From assembly GCA_035771175.1 (NCBI GenBank), contig CM069611.1, forward strand, positions 18,177,366-18,241,365: DNA of 64,000 bases, given 5' to 3'. Made by a program: the position numbers and the translations under genes. Each line of letters starts with the position of its first letter. Within the stretch, counting starts at the first letter, position 1. This document shows positions 48,636-60,431 of this stretch, piece after piece. The notes under the pieces were generated by a model, which saw only the letters and a program-made list of their open reading frames with translations, ran no database searches and was not told where the DNA came from. The DNA comes from Paratinospora sagittata (taxonomy: Eukaryota > Streptophyta > Magnoliopsida > Ranunculales > Menispermaceae).

Positions 48636-49994
48636 TATAATACCCCTAAATTACACACAAAAAAAAATTGAATTTCAGGCAGCTCTTTTTCTTTAAAAGG
48701 AACCCCAACCCTTCTTTTATATTTTCACACAACATTCCTCTCTCTCTCTCTCTCTTGCTCTCCTATTTTGTTCATCACTCTCTTTGTGATTTTCTCTCCT
48801 CTTTTTGAGACTCTCTCTTAGATACTCTCCTCACGGTGCAAGGCGGTTCTACTCGGGAAAAGGAGCCAGTTCTTGAAGGAGATTTTATCTGAATGTAGGG
48901 AATAGGTTTGCGTGTCTTATGACTTTTATTAAAGTTTTCATTCATTTATCATTATGTTTACTATTCATTTACATTGCATTATTGTGTATAATGTTCATAC
49001 CTGTTATACTTATGCTTGTATATCCGGGCTTCATGTATTACATAGTTACTACACTAGGTTAGTGTTTAATCTGACTCAACCAGACTTAGTCTTGTCCTTC
49101 GTAACTTTTAATAGTGAACGAGAGGAAGCTAGCTGCTCTAGAAGATTGGTATTTAAGCGGACCTCGTGTCCCACCTCTCAACTAGAGACTGGTCTGGTTG
49201 GTCTTATCTAAAACCTATCTGCTTGTACAAGTGGTACCGGACATCCTAACAACGCACGTCGTGATGCTGACCTTGATAAGAATCACCAAACGTTGGCAAA
49301 CCCTATCTAATGTTAGTAAAGACCGAACCCGCACATGCGTAGTCATCATACATAAGCACCACCTAGGGACGTAAGTAGTTTGTGACATACAGAATAGTTG
49401 TTGAAACAATGTTCACTATTCCTGATACTTCCTGAGGAGGGACGTACAATGTGAACCCGAGATTACCTGGGGAGAGACATCTGTACTTGAACTCAGGACG
49501 ACGTCCTTGGGGAGAAACGTACAATATGAACTCAGGTCTACCTGGGTAGGGACATCTGTACATGAACTCAAGGTGATGTACGATCACGAAACCATTACAA
49601 GACAGTGTCATGCATACATACATGTTGTACTGTTTATGATGTTATGTTTTGTATATGTGATATTTGATTATGAAGTCTTCTTTTTTAATTGTCATATTAA
49701 CGAACTATTTTACCCACTGGGCAATAACTCACCCCGTTGTTATCCAATTTTTTAGGACTTTAGGGTTGACTGGGTAGAGGTTTTTGGGCTCACATTTTGT
49801 ACCCCTTGCTTATTTACAAGGAGATTTTGGAAGGATGTTCCCTCAATTATATGTTGTACCAAAAATATATTCTGAAATTAATGAAATCAGATTTTTACTC
49901 AATTGTGTACCTGCGCACTTGGTTATTGTTATAATGCATTCGCGCCCGCCCGTGAGTATTCCGCTAGTTTAGGCGCTTCCGGGCGGGGTGTGAG
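48636..49994 (+). mobile_element. 3' LTR of copy D
   Basis: Starts TATAATACC (TG mutated to TA) and ends GGGGTGTGAGA. Repeat block at 49430-49580. Shares the deleted palindrome region with the LTR at 38983, which supports pairing of these two LTRs. Confidence 0.85.
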
Positions 49995-50217
49995 ACGTAA
50001 GTGGTCTGTGATCTGTAACGTATTTACTGGTGCAACTGTTGCCACTATTCTTGATGTTTCCTCTAGAGATGGACGTATAATGTGAACCCAGGATTACTTG
50101 AAGATGGACATTTGTACATGAACCTAGGGCAATATACGATCACAGAGCCATTACGAGACGATGTTATGTATACTCATTTGTTAAGCTATGTTGTACTGTT
50201 TATGATGCTATGTTGTG
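49995..50217 (+). mobile_element. LTR fragment of a related subfamily
   Basis: Internal LTR piece (CGTAAGTGGTCTGTG … TTAAGCTATGTTGTACTG) directly after the copy D LTR. Its TTTGTTAAGCTATG stretch matches the reversed LTRs at 36167 and 62859 better than its neighbour. Confidence 0.65.
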
Positions 50218-50505
50218 AAGTCACAAGAACAATCCCATAAAACAAAGAAATAATCAAAACCCATGTACAACAATTGTAGAGGCAGAACATATATTGAGAT
50301 AAATAAGAGATCTGAATCCACAAGAACAATCCCATAAAACCAAAAAACATCAAAACCACGTGAAAAAACTATAGAGGAAGAACAGATGTTGAGTGAAATA
50401 AGAGATCTGAATCCACATGAACAATCCCATCAAGCCAGAGAAAAACATCAAAACCCATGTAAAAAATTGAAGGGACAGAGCAGATGAAAATCATAGGCAA
50501 GCTTA
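50218..50505. repeat. About 96-bp tandem repeat, three units
   Basis: Units start near 50222, 50319 and 50414 with CACAAGAACAATCCCAT and contain ATCAAAACCCATGTA and AAGAGATCTGAATCC. They differ by small indels. No coding potential. Confidence 0.85.
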
Positions 50506-50711
50506 AAAATAAATTACAAACCTCTGAAGACCCACAAACCCGAAATGAAGAGGCCGCAACTGACTCCCCCGCGGCTGAGATCTACTAGCTCTGAGTTAAC
50601 GCCCGACATCTTTTTCCTTTCACAGCCTAATCTTCTTCAACTATGGGTACCCATCAAGATTTGCAGTTGTTAATATATGCGGTTCATCACTTAGCTCGTC
50701 CCTAAATATAC
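50506..50711. other. Unassigned spacer
   Basis: 200 bp between the 96-bp array and the SIRE-like LTR. Nothing recognised. Confidence 0.4.
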
Positions 50712-51639
50712 TGTGATAAAGTATATTTTGATGATCACAAACAAAGTACTTTTCAGTGCTAAACATGCGTGTATCAAGATTTCATCAAAACACCTAAGGA
50801 AAGAAAAAAGCCAAGGAACGACTCGATCAAGGAACTCAAAGATCACAACCAACGGTCAAGTTCGTCTCAACCAAAGAATTTCAACAATCACATCATGATT
50901 TCAAGTTCACTTCACTTGAACGATTCGATCAAGCTTCAAGACTACATCTCTTGATCAACATTCAAGTTATTCAACTCCGTGCAAAGCTCTTATTGAAGAT
51001 CTTATAATGAAGAGTTGAATTTAACGGTTATGAGAAAAGAGAAATACACAAAGTATTTAAGGTATATCTTTCTCTAATCGTTACTGCTCAAAATGTTTTT
51101 CAAAACTATGCATAAATCAGCTACATATGTTTTTCTAATCTGCATGTTTTGATTTCATGTTTTTACGGTATTTCAAATGATCTAATACTATATATTTAAT
51201 TTGAAATCTATCGAGTTCTTATTTGCATTTATTGTATATTTTATCGAGAGTCAAAACTGTTTTCAAAGAGTCTTTCAGGACACTAATGAAATAGTAGTGG
51301 TCTCCTGAACTTGATAAGTCAGGACGCTGATAGTTTGTTAGCACGCTGATAACAATCAAGGTTGAATTGAACTGATTTATCATAACGCTTACTTGTATAG
51401 TAGCGACCTCCTTTATTAGTCAACTTCTGAAGTTGTCAGGAAGCTGACTCAACATCAGCTCACTGAAATATGTCTTAAGTTCTTCAAAGAATGTATCTTT
51501 GAGGACGCTGATAGTTGTAAGTTGAACAATCTATCAGGACGCTATCTGGATAGAAGTGCCCTCACCTTTAGGAATTAACTTAGTAAATTTCAAGACGTTG
51601 ATTGTCCTTCAGCGTGTTTGTGTCTTATTTAAAATGTTT

Positions 51640-51960
51640 TATCGGTAGGACGCTAACAATATTGTAGCGCCCTCATGATATGTTTTAAAGTGCTTTTAAC
51701 TGGTAAGACGCTTATGTAATGTAGCGCCCTCATGTTTTGTTTTATGTTTTAAAGGCAGGACGCTTACTCAGATAAAAGCGCCCTCATGCACTTAGTTGTC
51801 TTAAAACATAGCAGGACGCTAACTGTGCATTAACGCCCTCAAGTTTAAGTCTTCTAAGTGACAAAGTAAGTCAGGACGCTTATGAGTTAGTAGCGTCCTC
51901 ACTTAAGTGTTCAGCAGGACGCTTATATGTAATAAGCACCCTCAAGGAACTAAACGACAT
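51640..51960. repeat. Six GGACGCT … AGCGCCCTCA short hairpin-like repeats
   Basis: Pairs start at about 51647, 51706, 51757, 51812, 51874 and 51916, 42-62 bp apart. Each has AGGACGCT (or AAGACGCT), 9-14 variable bases, then (A/T)(A/G)GCG(C/T)CCTCA or a near variant. The one at 51874 forms a perfect 7-bp stem (GGACGCT/AGCGTCC). Looser versions continue upstream to about 51310. Confidence 0.7.
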
Positions 51961-53009
51961 TGTTGATATTATGTGTTAGGACACTGACAGCGGAATCAGA
52001 ATGCTAATTCAACAACCGTCACTGTTCGAATGAGTACACTACAACAGTTTACTTTTTCTAAACAGACATGTGCACAGATTCCTTTTCAGACTTATTATAG
52101 ACCTCCTCTGATACATGAAATAAGTTTTTTCTAAAACTTTCCTCTTTCATCAAATGTGAAAAGAACCAGAACGTTAGTGAAAATTGTAGTTTCCATTTTC
52201 ATATAACATTCTTGTCGTTGTGTGTAAACGTTCATATTATTTGAACTTCAAATGCCTAACGGCTATGTCCCACTAAGTCTATAAATACCAACACTTAAGA
52301 TCAAATAATTTGCCAATACTTTTTTGAAAGTTAGTCTATGTCAAAATGAATTTCTTTTTCTAATCTTTCAAAGTATTTTTCACTGATACCTTTAGGATTA
52401 CAAATGATTTTCATATTGAGCTTTAATTATACTTTATCTTTGAAAATCTATCATTATTGGTATCTACTCAAATTCTCAGCACTGATTCATATTTGGTATC
52501 ATTCTTGCTTGAGAGAGAATTGGAGAAATAATTCAAGATATACAGTTGTACTTGATTTCATATCTTAAGTATTGTATTGAACTATATCAGTAGTTGGTTA
52601 ACTACTGATCAGGGAACTAAAAGTTTTCATACCTATATTTTATATCTACTTTAAAAATTATTTGTGTCTATGTATACACTAGTCTTTCAATTTTCAACAT
52701 CAATGTTTTATGGTATTTTATTATTTTCGAAGAAACATTGATCTTCATAACACATCATTCATGTTTTTCGAAACTGCACTTAAGCAATACCGAACATTTG
52801 AAGGTAAAAGATTGAAGGTGTATTTCAACTTAGCATTACCTATTTCATATTTCATATCTTTGTAATGTTATGCAATCTGCTTAATTGTAAAGTGTTCTAC
52901 TACGTTAGAACCAACCAACATCTTAGTGTTGTAAAGCTAGTGTGTTTCGGTGTGAAACAACCAGGACAAGTGGATGTGGTTCACTTAAGTGATTTCAGGT
53001 CTGAAATCA

Positions 53010-53270
53010 CAAGGGTTTTTCCTGATCCTGTAAAAGGAACATGGGTTCTTTCTCAGCCTGGAAAAAGGAAACCGGTTAATCCTCATCCTGTAAAAGGATA
53101 GGTGTGTCCTTAACCTTAAAAAAGATAGGTTATCTCTTAGCCTTTAAAAGAGAACTGGTTCATCTTAATCCCGTAAAAGGATAGGCTATCTCTTGCCTGT
53201 AAAAGAGAAACAGTTCATCCTTAGCCCGTAAAAGGATAGGTTTTCCTTTAACCTGTAAAAGGGTAGTTGT
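53010..53270. repeat. Short tandem repeats of a CCTGTAAAAGGA unit in the SIRE-like LTR
   Basis: About seven diverged units of roughly 35 bp, each with CC(T/C)GTAAAAG(G/A). The same array recurs at 55120-55380. Confidence 0.75.
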
Positions 53271-53517
53271 AACAGTTTGGTTCTCACCTGTAAGATAATC
53301 CCTTAGTGATAAGGTTAAAATCCTAACTGAGGAGGTTAGGTAGTGGAAGTAGGCACGGCCGAACCACTATAAATCTGTGTGTCACACGGTTGCAATTTAC
53401 TCTGTGTTATATTTTGCATTCAATTCCGATACACTCATGTAAATCACTAAGTTATTGGAAGATAATTTTAAAATTGACCATCGCACCCAATTCACCCCCC
53501 TCTTTGGTGGACCAACA

Positions 53518-53876
53518 TTGGTTCCCCTCCCTCATGCCTGTACATTCCTCTCTACCTACAAACACTGCATAAAAACCAAAACCCAGAAAAGTTGAAACCA
53601 AAAGAGAAAAAAGAAAAAAAAAATTAAAAATTATTCCATTCAAGAAATAGCCTATAAAAGGCAAAAAAATTTAAAAAGAAATTGTGGTTTATGGTTTTCA
53701 GTTGATGTTACCAATAGCTGTAAATGAGCATGCTTGTACAGTCCTCTCAACCTGCAAACACGATAAAAAAAAATAAAAAAACAAAAACCCAAAACCCACA
53801 AAAGCTGAAACGAAAAGAAAAAGAAGAAAATCTAGGAAAAAAATATTCCATTCAAGAAATAGCCCATAAAGGGGAA
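53518..53876. repeat. 197-bp tandem repeat, first two units
   Basis: CATGC(C/T)TGTACA starts units at 53533 and 53729, 196 bp apart. Each has CCTNCAAACAC, an A-rich tract and CATTCAAGAAATAGCC. The SIRE-like LTR ends at the left edge of unit 1. Confidence 0.8.
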
Positions 53877-55627
53877 ATGCACTTAGTTGTCTTAAAACAT
53901 AGCAAGACGCTAACTGTGCATTAGCGCCCTCAAGTTTAAGTCTTATAAGTGACAAAGTAAGTCAAGACGCTTATGAATTAGTAGCGTCCTCACTTAAGTG
54001 TTCAGCAGGACGCTTATATGTAATAAGCACCTTCAAGGAACAAAACGACATTGTTGATATTATGTGTTAGGACACTGATTGTGGAATCAGGACGCTAATT
54101 CAACAATCGTCACTGTTCGAATAAGTAGACTACATCAGTTTACTTTTTTTAAGCAGACATTTGCACAGATTCCTTTTCAGACTTATCAGAGACCTCCTCT
54201 GATACATGAAATAAGTTTTTCTAAAACTTTCCTCTTTCATGAAATCTGAAAAGAACCAGAACGTTAGTGAAAATTGCAGTTTCCATTTTCATATAACATT
54301 CTTGTCGTTGTGTGTAAACGTTCATATTATTTGAACTTCAAATGTCTAACGGCTATGTCCCACTAAGTCTATAAATGCCAACACTTCAGATCAAACAATT
54401 TGCCAATCACTTTGTATTGTGCCAATACTTTTTGAAAGTTAGTCTATGTCCAAATGAATTTCTTTTTTCTAATCTTTCAAAGTATTTTTCACCGATACCT
54501 TTAGGATTACAATAGATTTTCATATTGAGCTTCAATTATACTTTATCTTTGAAAATCTATCATTATTGGTATCTACTCAAATTCTCAGCACTGATTCATA
54601 TTTGGTATCATTCTTGCTGGAGATAGAATTGGAGAAATAATTCAAGATATACAGTTGTACTTGATTTCATATCTTAAGTATTGTATTGAACTATATCAGT
54701 AGTTAACCAACTACTGATCAGGGAACCAAAAGTTTTCAAACCTATATTTTATATCTACTTTGAAAACTATTTGTGTCTATGTATACACTAGTCTTTCAAT
54801 TTTCAACATCAATGTTTTATGGTATTTTATTATTTTCGAAGAAGCACTGATCTTCATAACACATCATTCATGCTTTTCGAAACTGCACTTAAGCAATACA
54901 GAACATTAGAAGGTAAAAGATTGAAGGTGTATTTCAATTTAGCATTACCTGTTTCATATTTCATATCTTTGTAATGCTATGCAATCTGCTTAATTGTAAA
55001 GTGTTCTACTACGTTAGAACCAACCAACATCTTAGTGTTGTAAAGCTAGTGTGTTTCGGTGTGAAACAACCAGGACAAGTGGATGCAGTTCACTTAAGTG
55101 ATTTCAGGTTCGAAATCACAACGGCTCTTCCTGATCCTGTAAAAGGAACATGGGTTCTTTTTCCGCCTGGAGAAAGGAAACCGATTAATCCTCATCCTGT
55201 AAAAGGATAGGTGTGTCCTTAACCTTAAAAAGGATAGGTTATCTCTTAGCCTTTAAAAAAGAACTGGTTCATCTTAATCCCGTAAAAAGATAGGCTATCT
55301 CTTGCCTGTAAAAGAGAAACAGTTCATCCTTAGCCCGTAAAAGGATAGGTTTTCCTTTAACCTATAAAAGGGCAGTTGTAACGGTTTGGTTCTCACCTGT
55401 AAGAGAATCCCCTTAGTGATAAGGTTAAAATCCTAACTGAGGAGGTTAGGTAGTGGACGTAGGCGCGACCGAACCACTATAAATCTGTGTGTCACACGGT
55501 TGCAATTTACTCTGTGTTCTATTTTGCATTCAATTCTAATACACTCATGTAAATCACTAAGTTATTGGAAGATAATTTTAAAATTGACCATCGTACCCAA
55601 TTCACCCCCCTCTTGGGTGGACCAACA
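53877..55627 (+). mobile_element. Second copy of the SIRE-like LTR 3' two-thirds
   Basis: From ATGCACTTAG this repeats 51786-53517 about 2.1 kb downstream, with few substitutions and a small insertion near 54400. It enters abruptly in the middle of a 197-bp unit, so it was duplicated together with that array. Confidence 0.8.
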
Positions 55628-56420
55628 TTGGTTCCCCTCCCTTATGCCTGTACATTCCTCTCTACCTACAAACACTGCATAAAAACCAAAACCCACAAAA
55701 GTTGAAACCAATAGAGAAAAAAGAAAAAAAAAATTTAAAAATTGTTCCATTCAAGAAATAGCCAATAAAAGGCAAAAAAATTTAAAAAGAAATTGTGGTT
55801 TATGGTTTTCAGTTGATGTTACCAATAGCTGTAAATGAGCATGCTTGTACAGTCCTCTCAACCTGCAAACACGATAAAAAAAATTAAAAAATAAAAACCC
55901 AAAACCCACAAAAGCTGAAACGAAAAAGAAAAGAAGAAAATTTAGGAAAAAAATATTCCATTCAAGAAATAGCCCATAAAAGGGGAAAAAATCCAAAAAC
56001 AAATGTGGTTTCTAATGTTACCAATAGCTGTAAATGAGCATGCTTGTACAGTCCTCTCAACCTGCAAACACAATAAAAAAATTAAAAAATAAAAACCCAA
56101 AACCCACAAAAGCTGAAACGAAAAAGAAAAGAAGAAAATTTAGGAAAAAAATATTCCATTCAAGAAATAGCCCATAAAAGGGGAAAAAATCCAAAAACAA
56201 ATGTGGTTTCTAATGTTACCAATAACTGTAAATGAGCATGCTTGTACAGGCCTCTCAACCTGCAAACACAATAAAAAAATTAAAAAATAAAAACCCAAAA
56301 CCCACAAAAGCTGAAACAAAAAGAAAAAGAAGAATATTTAGGAAAAAAAATATTCCATTCAAGAAATAGCCCATAAAAGGGGAAAAAATCCAAAAACAAA
56401 TGTGGTTTCTGATTTGCAGT
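55628..56420. repeat. 197-bp tandem repeat, four more units
   Basis: Units start at 55643, 55839, 56039 and 56237, 196-200 bp apart. The minus strand of each has a T-rich tract, TTTGCAG, a ~40-nt GTTGAGAGG(A/C)CTGTACAAGC segment and then GTAAC, which looks like a small exon with splice sites. Confidence 0.8.
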
Positions 56421-57599
56421 TGATGTTTCCAATTCCAAGAAAACACATGTAAGAATTTTTATTTTTTTTAAAAAAGGAGTAAAGTAATAATACCTGCATC
56501 GTTGGAAATGGACACAAGCCCTTTAGATCTAAATCAAAACCGATTAAAAAAAATAGTAACATTAATCACCTAAGTATTTATGCAAGCCCACTTGGACCCC
56601 AGAAAAATTTAAAATAATCATAATAATAATTCAAAGGGGTTGAGATTGTAGATCGAGTATCGGAAGGCCAACATAGTTACCGACTGGAACCTGCAAGCAA
56701 TAGAAGAAGAAGAACATTAGCCCAAAAATCGTGAAATGAATATGAAAATCAATTTAGTAATTTACACGAAGAACATTAGCCCAAAAATCGTGAAAAGAAG
56801 ATGAAAATCAATAGAGTAATTTATACTTTAGAGATGAATGAATGAAAAGTGATATATAGGATTAGAAGATGAGATTAGTTTCTTAAAAATTTTGTGTTAA
56901 AAAGATGAAGCGAGAGCCAATTTATATAAGAGAAAGGATGGAACTTGGAAGTTGCGATTAAGAGGTCCAAGGAAGGAGAGGGCACTGGTGCATCCCGAAC
57001 ATAGTCATGGACGGTCGGCAACACGGTGTATTTAAATTCGATCGACTGGATTTGTAGATCGTCTGGGCCGCTGCAGGGGCGAACAAGATTGGGTAAGTAT
57101 GTGTTAATTGAAGAGAGAGAAATAAAAAGGGGGAAGAAGAATGAGCTGAGGGAAATGGAGAGAGAGCAAAGAAACAAAAGGAATAATTATTGAGAAGATA
57201 TTAGGGGATTTATAAATTAAAAAGTTGAGAGAAAAGAGAAATTAACAATGTGATCTGCTTAAGAATTAATGATGATGATAAGAGCAAAACAGCTCATTTT
57301 CAAAATAACTTTATTACCATAAAATGAAACCCATCCAAATTTGTGACCCAGTTAATGATTCCCCAGAAAAAGAATCCCCATATTAAATAAATAAATATAT
57401 TATTTGTTCCTCACAAATAAATTAAGAAGAGAATCTCTTTTGTGGTGCCATGCCAAAAGCTAAATAGATGAAAATATATTATATAGATATATTGACAACA
57501 TACGAAAAAAAATCTTCGTTATTCCTTCCTTCTCTGTTCTCCCCTCCCCTTTATCAATCTTTCTTTAATCACCCTGGCTTGATTTGAAGAACCCAAGAT
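56421..57599. promoter_or_regulatory. Intergenic region upstream of the LFS-like gene, possibly a divergent promoter
   Basis: Toward the plus strand, a TATTATATAGATA TATA-like stretch near 57475 and a CT-rich leader (57525-57560) precede ATG 57600. Toward the minus strand, TTATATAAATTGG (56917-56930) could be a TATA box for a transcript running into the 197-bp array. A 59-bp duplication (GAAGAACATTAGCCC…) occurs at 56709 and 56768. No protein-coding gene is recognised on the minus strand. Confidence 0.35.
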
Positions 57600-58103
57600 A
57601 TGGAGAAGGAAGCAGCACCACAAAAGTTGTGGGAAGGGAAGGTAAGTGAGAAGCTAAAAGGGCCGAGACCAGATCAAGTGTGGCCTTTACTGCGACACTT
57701 CTTTAACCTGCGCAAGTGGTTCCCAAGCCTAGCCACATGCCGTGGTCTACAAGGCGTATCGGCAGAGCCTGGGTGCGTCCGCTACTGCATCGGGTCCAGC
57801 ATCCCGGCTACCAACGACGGCAGTAGTAGTGGTGGCGACGCTGTGATCAGTTGGTCCACAGAGAAGCTAGTGACCGTTGATGATGTACAACGGAGCTTTA
57901 GCTATGAAATGGTGGATTGTAATATTGGGTTCAAGTCATATAGAGCAACGATAAAGGTAGTAGAAGAAGAAGGTGGGGATGTTGGGTGCGTGATTGAGTG
58001 GTCATTTGAAGTGGAGCCGGTGGAGGGTTGGAAGTTGGAGGATTTGGTTTCTAAGTACCAAGTGGGTTTGCAGCGGATGGCTAGGAGAATTGAAGATGCA
58101 TGA
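57600..58103 (+). CDS. Lachrymatory-factor-synthase-like SRPBCC protein
   Basis: Intact intronless 167-residue protein; ATG at 57600 follows a CT-rich leader, stop TGA 58101-58103. It reads as one START/Bet v 1-like hydrophobic-pocket domain: WEGKV (11-15), DQVWPLL-x-x-FFNLRKWFPS (25-43), GCVRYC (58-63), W-x-x-EKL (85-90), SYEMVDCNIGFKSY (101-114), a GCVIEWSFEV strand (129-138), GWKLEDLVSKY (143-153) and a C-terminal helix. It belongs to the plant LFS-like/PYR-like polyketide-cyclase family. In onion LFS, Arg71 and Glu88 are reported as catalytic; by my alignment they correspond to Arg61 and Glu88 here, and Tyr102 and Tyr114 are also kept. Only Allium uses the enzyme to make the tear factor, so the substrate here is unknown. 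No signal peptide, so probably cytosolic. The SGG-rich loop (75-79) looks like a lineage-specific insertion. Confidence 0.88.
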   Translation: MEKEAAPQKLWEGKVSEKLKGPRPDQVWPLLRHFFNLRKWFPSLATCRGLQGVSAEPGCVRYCIGSSIPATNDGSSSGGDAVISWSTEKLVTVDDVQRSFSYEMVDCNIGFKSYRATIKVVEEEGGDVGCVIEWSFEVEPVEGWKLEDLVSKYQVGLQRMARRIEDA

Positions 58104-60120
58104 GTTGCTGATGCAGGGACGGATCACTACTAATGGGGTTGTTCTTTACCCATGTCTTTTTGTCTTTTCTCTCACAAAAGAGGTGGACATTGTTCTCTCT
58201 CTCTCTCCTTGATTTTTGTTATTTATAGAATATTTATTTCAATTTTAAAATATTTATGAGAATGGATTTTTTGTATATTAATATTAAAAGAAATATTTTT
58301 AAGACCCAAAAATTATATTCTTGTTAATGTAGTGAACGGTATTTTTTTTCTATGGTGATTGATGTATTATCAAATTAGCTTAAGTATAAATTTAAGTACA
58401 TATTTTGGATTGTATTAGTAGTCCTCTTATTTTAAAAAATAGAGTTGTTTTATATAGTTAAAAAATAAAAAATAAGAATGAAGGTAGAGTGAGTAAAATT
58501 GTTGATGTTTTCCTTGGTCACATTCATCACGAGATTCAATTCTTAATAAAGGGTAGATCTTGTAGTTTTTCTCTCTTAGAGAAAGTGTCGTCTCTGCTAA
58601 GCTAAAGGCTAAAGCTTAGGTAAGAGTGTTTGTCTCGGTTAAGGTGAGACTAGAGAGGTAAATTATATATTAATGGGCTAATTAGAGTCCACTCTGGCTT
58701 CCAATGGGAACCGAATTGATCCTTGTCTCGTGAAGCCATGTGCTTCCTTTGGGTCTAGGGGATGTCTAGTTCTTATATGCCCCGTTTGTGCGCTTGTCTT
58801 ATAAGGTCCTACGTATGAGGCCCCAACCAATTACCTTTAATTAATCTTGTATCAATCCCTAAAAGAGAGGGTGGAAGTTGTAACGATATAAAAGAAAAAT
58901 TTTGAATTATAAAAGCCATACAATAGACGAAGGAGGCATGCGTGCAAAAAGGTGTTTGTTAAAATGTAAAATAAGCGTTTGCATAGATATGCTTTAGCAA
59001 AACATTTTAAAAAGTGATATTGATAGAAGAAACGTCACAATTAGATTATATTGAATTATCACGAGTTAACACATTACTATTACATCAAATGATGTTTATA
59101 ATGATTTTTTTTATAATTTTTTTTTTCTGAGATTATGAGTATCGGGGACCCTCTTTTCGTTAATTCTATTGGGATACAACTTAATAATACTGGTGGCTAA
59201 CAAATGGTAGGAGACATATTCGAACTTGAGACCTCTTAATGAAGTGAATTTTAAATATTTGCACCTAATCACTCTCCTAACCCTTTATTGATTTATTTAT
59301 TAATTAATTAATTAATTTTTATGAATGTTAATTTAATACTACTCATCGAAAAAACTGACCATGGCATGCATGGAATTATTTTCAAAAATGCATTTCTTCT
59401 AGCTTCATTTTTCTAAAGAGGCTCAATGTTCACCATTAATGTTTTCGTAGAAGGAGCCATTGGAGTTCAGTTTATGCCTACTCAGATCAAGTTGTTTTGG
59501 GAGCTTGAATCTCTACCGGTGCCCATAATATCCGAACTTAACCACTTTTGGGTTCTAGAGTTGGGGTTTTAGTCCAAAAGACATTATTAGTACTAATGAG
59601 GGGAAGACCTAACATATGCTCTTATATTCTATATAATGAACTTTACTTTATCTGATGTGATGAATGTGTTTATTTATATTGGTGATCTCAAAGAATATCA
59701 ATGCAAAGAATAGGGGTGGCAATTGACATCCAGACCCATTTGTTCGGTATCGTTTGACTTGGTTTTAAGTGAGTATGAAAATTATAATTGTGAAATCAAG
59801 CTGAATATGAAAAAATTGATTGGGTTTAAACAGAGCAAATTCGAAAAAACAGTATCCCAAATACCGGGGGTTCAAATGAATTTTTTCTACAGCCCTAGGC
59901 TTTTATCCCCTTTCCAATTTCCAGATTTTAGGTTTTTTACATTACTTTATTATCCCATATTTATTATAGTTTGTGGGTATGCTATAAACTACACTTCTTC
60001 TTCGTTTTTTTTCTATTTTATTATTTCAAACCATAAAACTATCCTATATTTATCATCTGGATGACTTCGTTGATATCAAAACTAGTATTCTTTTAAGCAT
60101 TTAGAATCAAAATTAATATG
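58104..60120. other. Intergenic region 3' of the LFS-like gene
   Basis: Contains the gene's 3' UTR (AT-rich after about 58200, with TTTATAGAATATTTATTT) and then unrecognised AT-rich sequence. A stretch near 59100-59290 with TTCGAACTTGAGACC is reminiscent of a tRNA-derived SINE B box but is not convincing. No further gene recognised. Confidence 0.45.
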
Positions 60121-60390
60121 CAAATGATAGAAGTACTAATATATAATGTGATATTCCCTACTATTTTATAATATAGACAAATACTGACAAAAGTGGGTGA
60201 CCCTTTTTTTATACCGTACGGACATAAACAAAAGAGTAAATATCCATTTCAAATGCAAATGATAGAAGTACTAATATATAATGTGATATTACCTACTATT
60301 TTATAATATAGACAAATACTGACAAAAGTGGGTGACCCTTTTTTTATACCGTACGGACATAAACAAAAGAGTAAATATCCATTTCAAAAT
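60121..60390. repeat. 135-bp tandem duplication
   Basis: CAAATGATAGAAGTACTAAT starts at 60121 and 60256. The two units are almost identical (TATTCCC versus TATTACC), so the duplication is recent. It contains GTACGGACATAAAC. Confidence 0.9.
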
Positions 60391-60431
60391 GTGTTGGGTA
60401 CAGACGCTATATGTATTCCTTAATGTGAAGG

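Larger units (their letters stand above)
50712..53517 (+). mobile_element. SIRE/Maximus-like Ty1/copia LTR
   Basis: Starts TGTGATAAAG then TTTTGATGATCACAAAC, a typical SIRE-lineage LTR beginning, and ends CAATTCACCCCCCTC…CCAACA. TTGG follows, the first bases of the common PBS, before sequence diverges. No copia gag-pol is next to it. It contains the GGACGCT…AGCG repeats (51640-51960) and CCTGTAAAAGGATAGG-type repeats (53010-53270). Lineage is recognised from LTR ends only. Confidence 0.6.

Noticed and set aside
50218..50505. CRISPR-like array
   Set aside because: Three ~96-bp units are tandem and contiguous without unique spacers, in a plant genome.
52865..53101. 78-codon frame in the SIRE-like LTR, repeated at 54974-55210
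   Set aside because: It lies wholly in LTR sequence, spans short tandem repeats (PVKG-type periodicity) and recurs only because the LTR segment is duplicated.
56875..57177. 100-codon minus-strand frame upstream of the LFS-like gene
   Set aside because: It overlaps a TATA-like box and promoter-like sequence, has low-complexity Ser/Phe/Leu content and no recognisable domain.
59100..59290. tRNA-derived SINE from a TTCGAACTTGAGACC motif
   Set aside because: Only a weak B-box-like match. No A box at proper spacing, no tail and no target duplication.
59723..60064. 113-codon plus-strand frame
   Set aside because: AT-rich, Phe/Tyr/Ile-heavy translation with no domain or neighbour support. Most likely chance.
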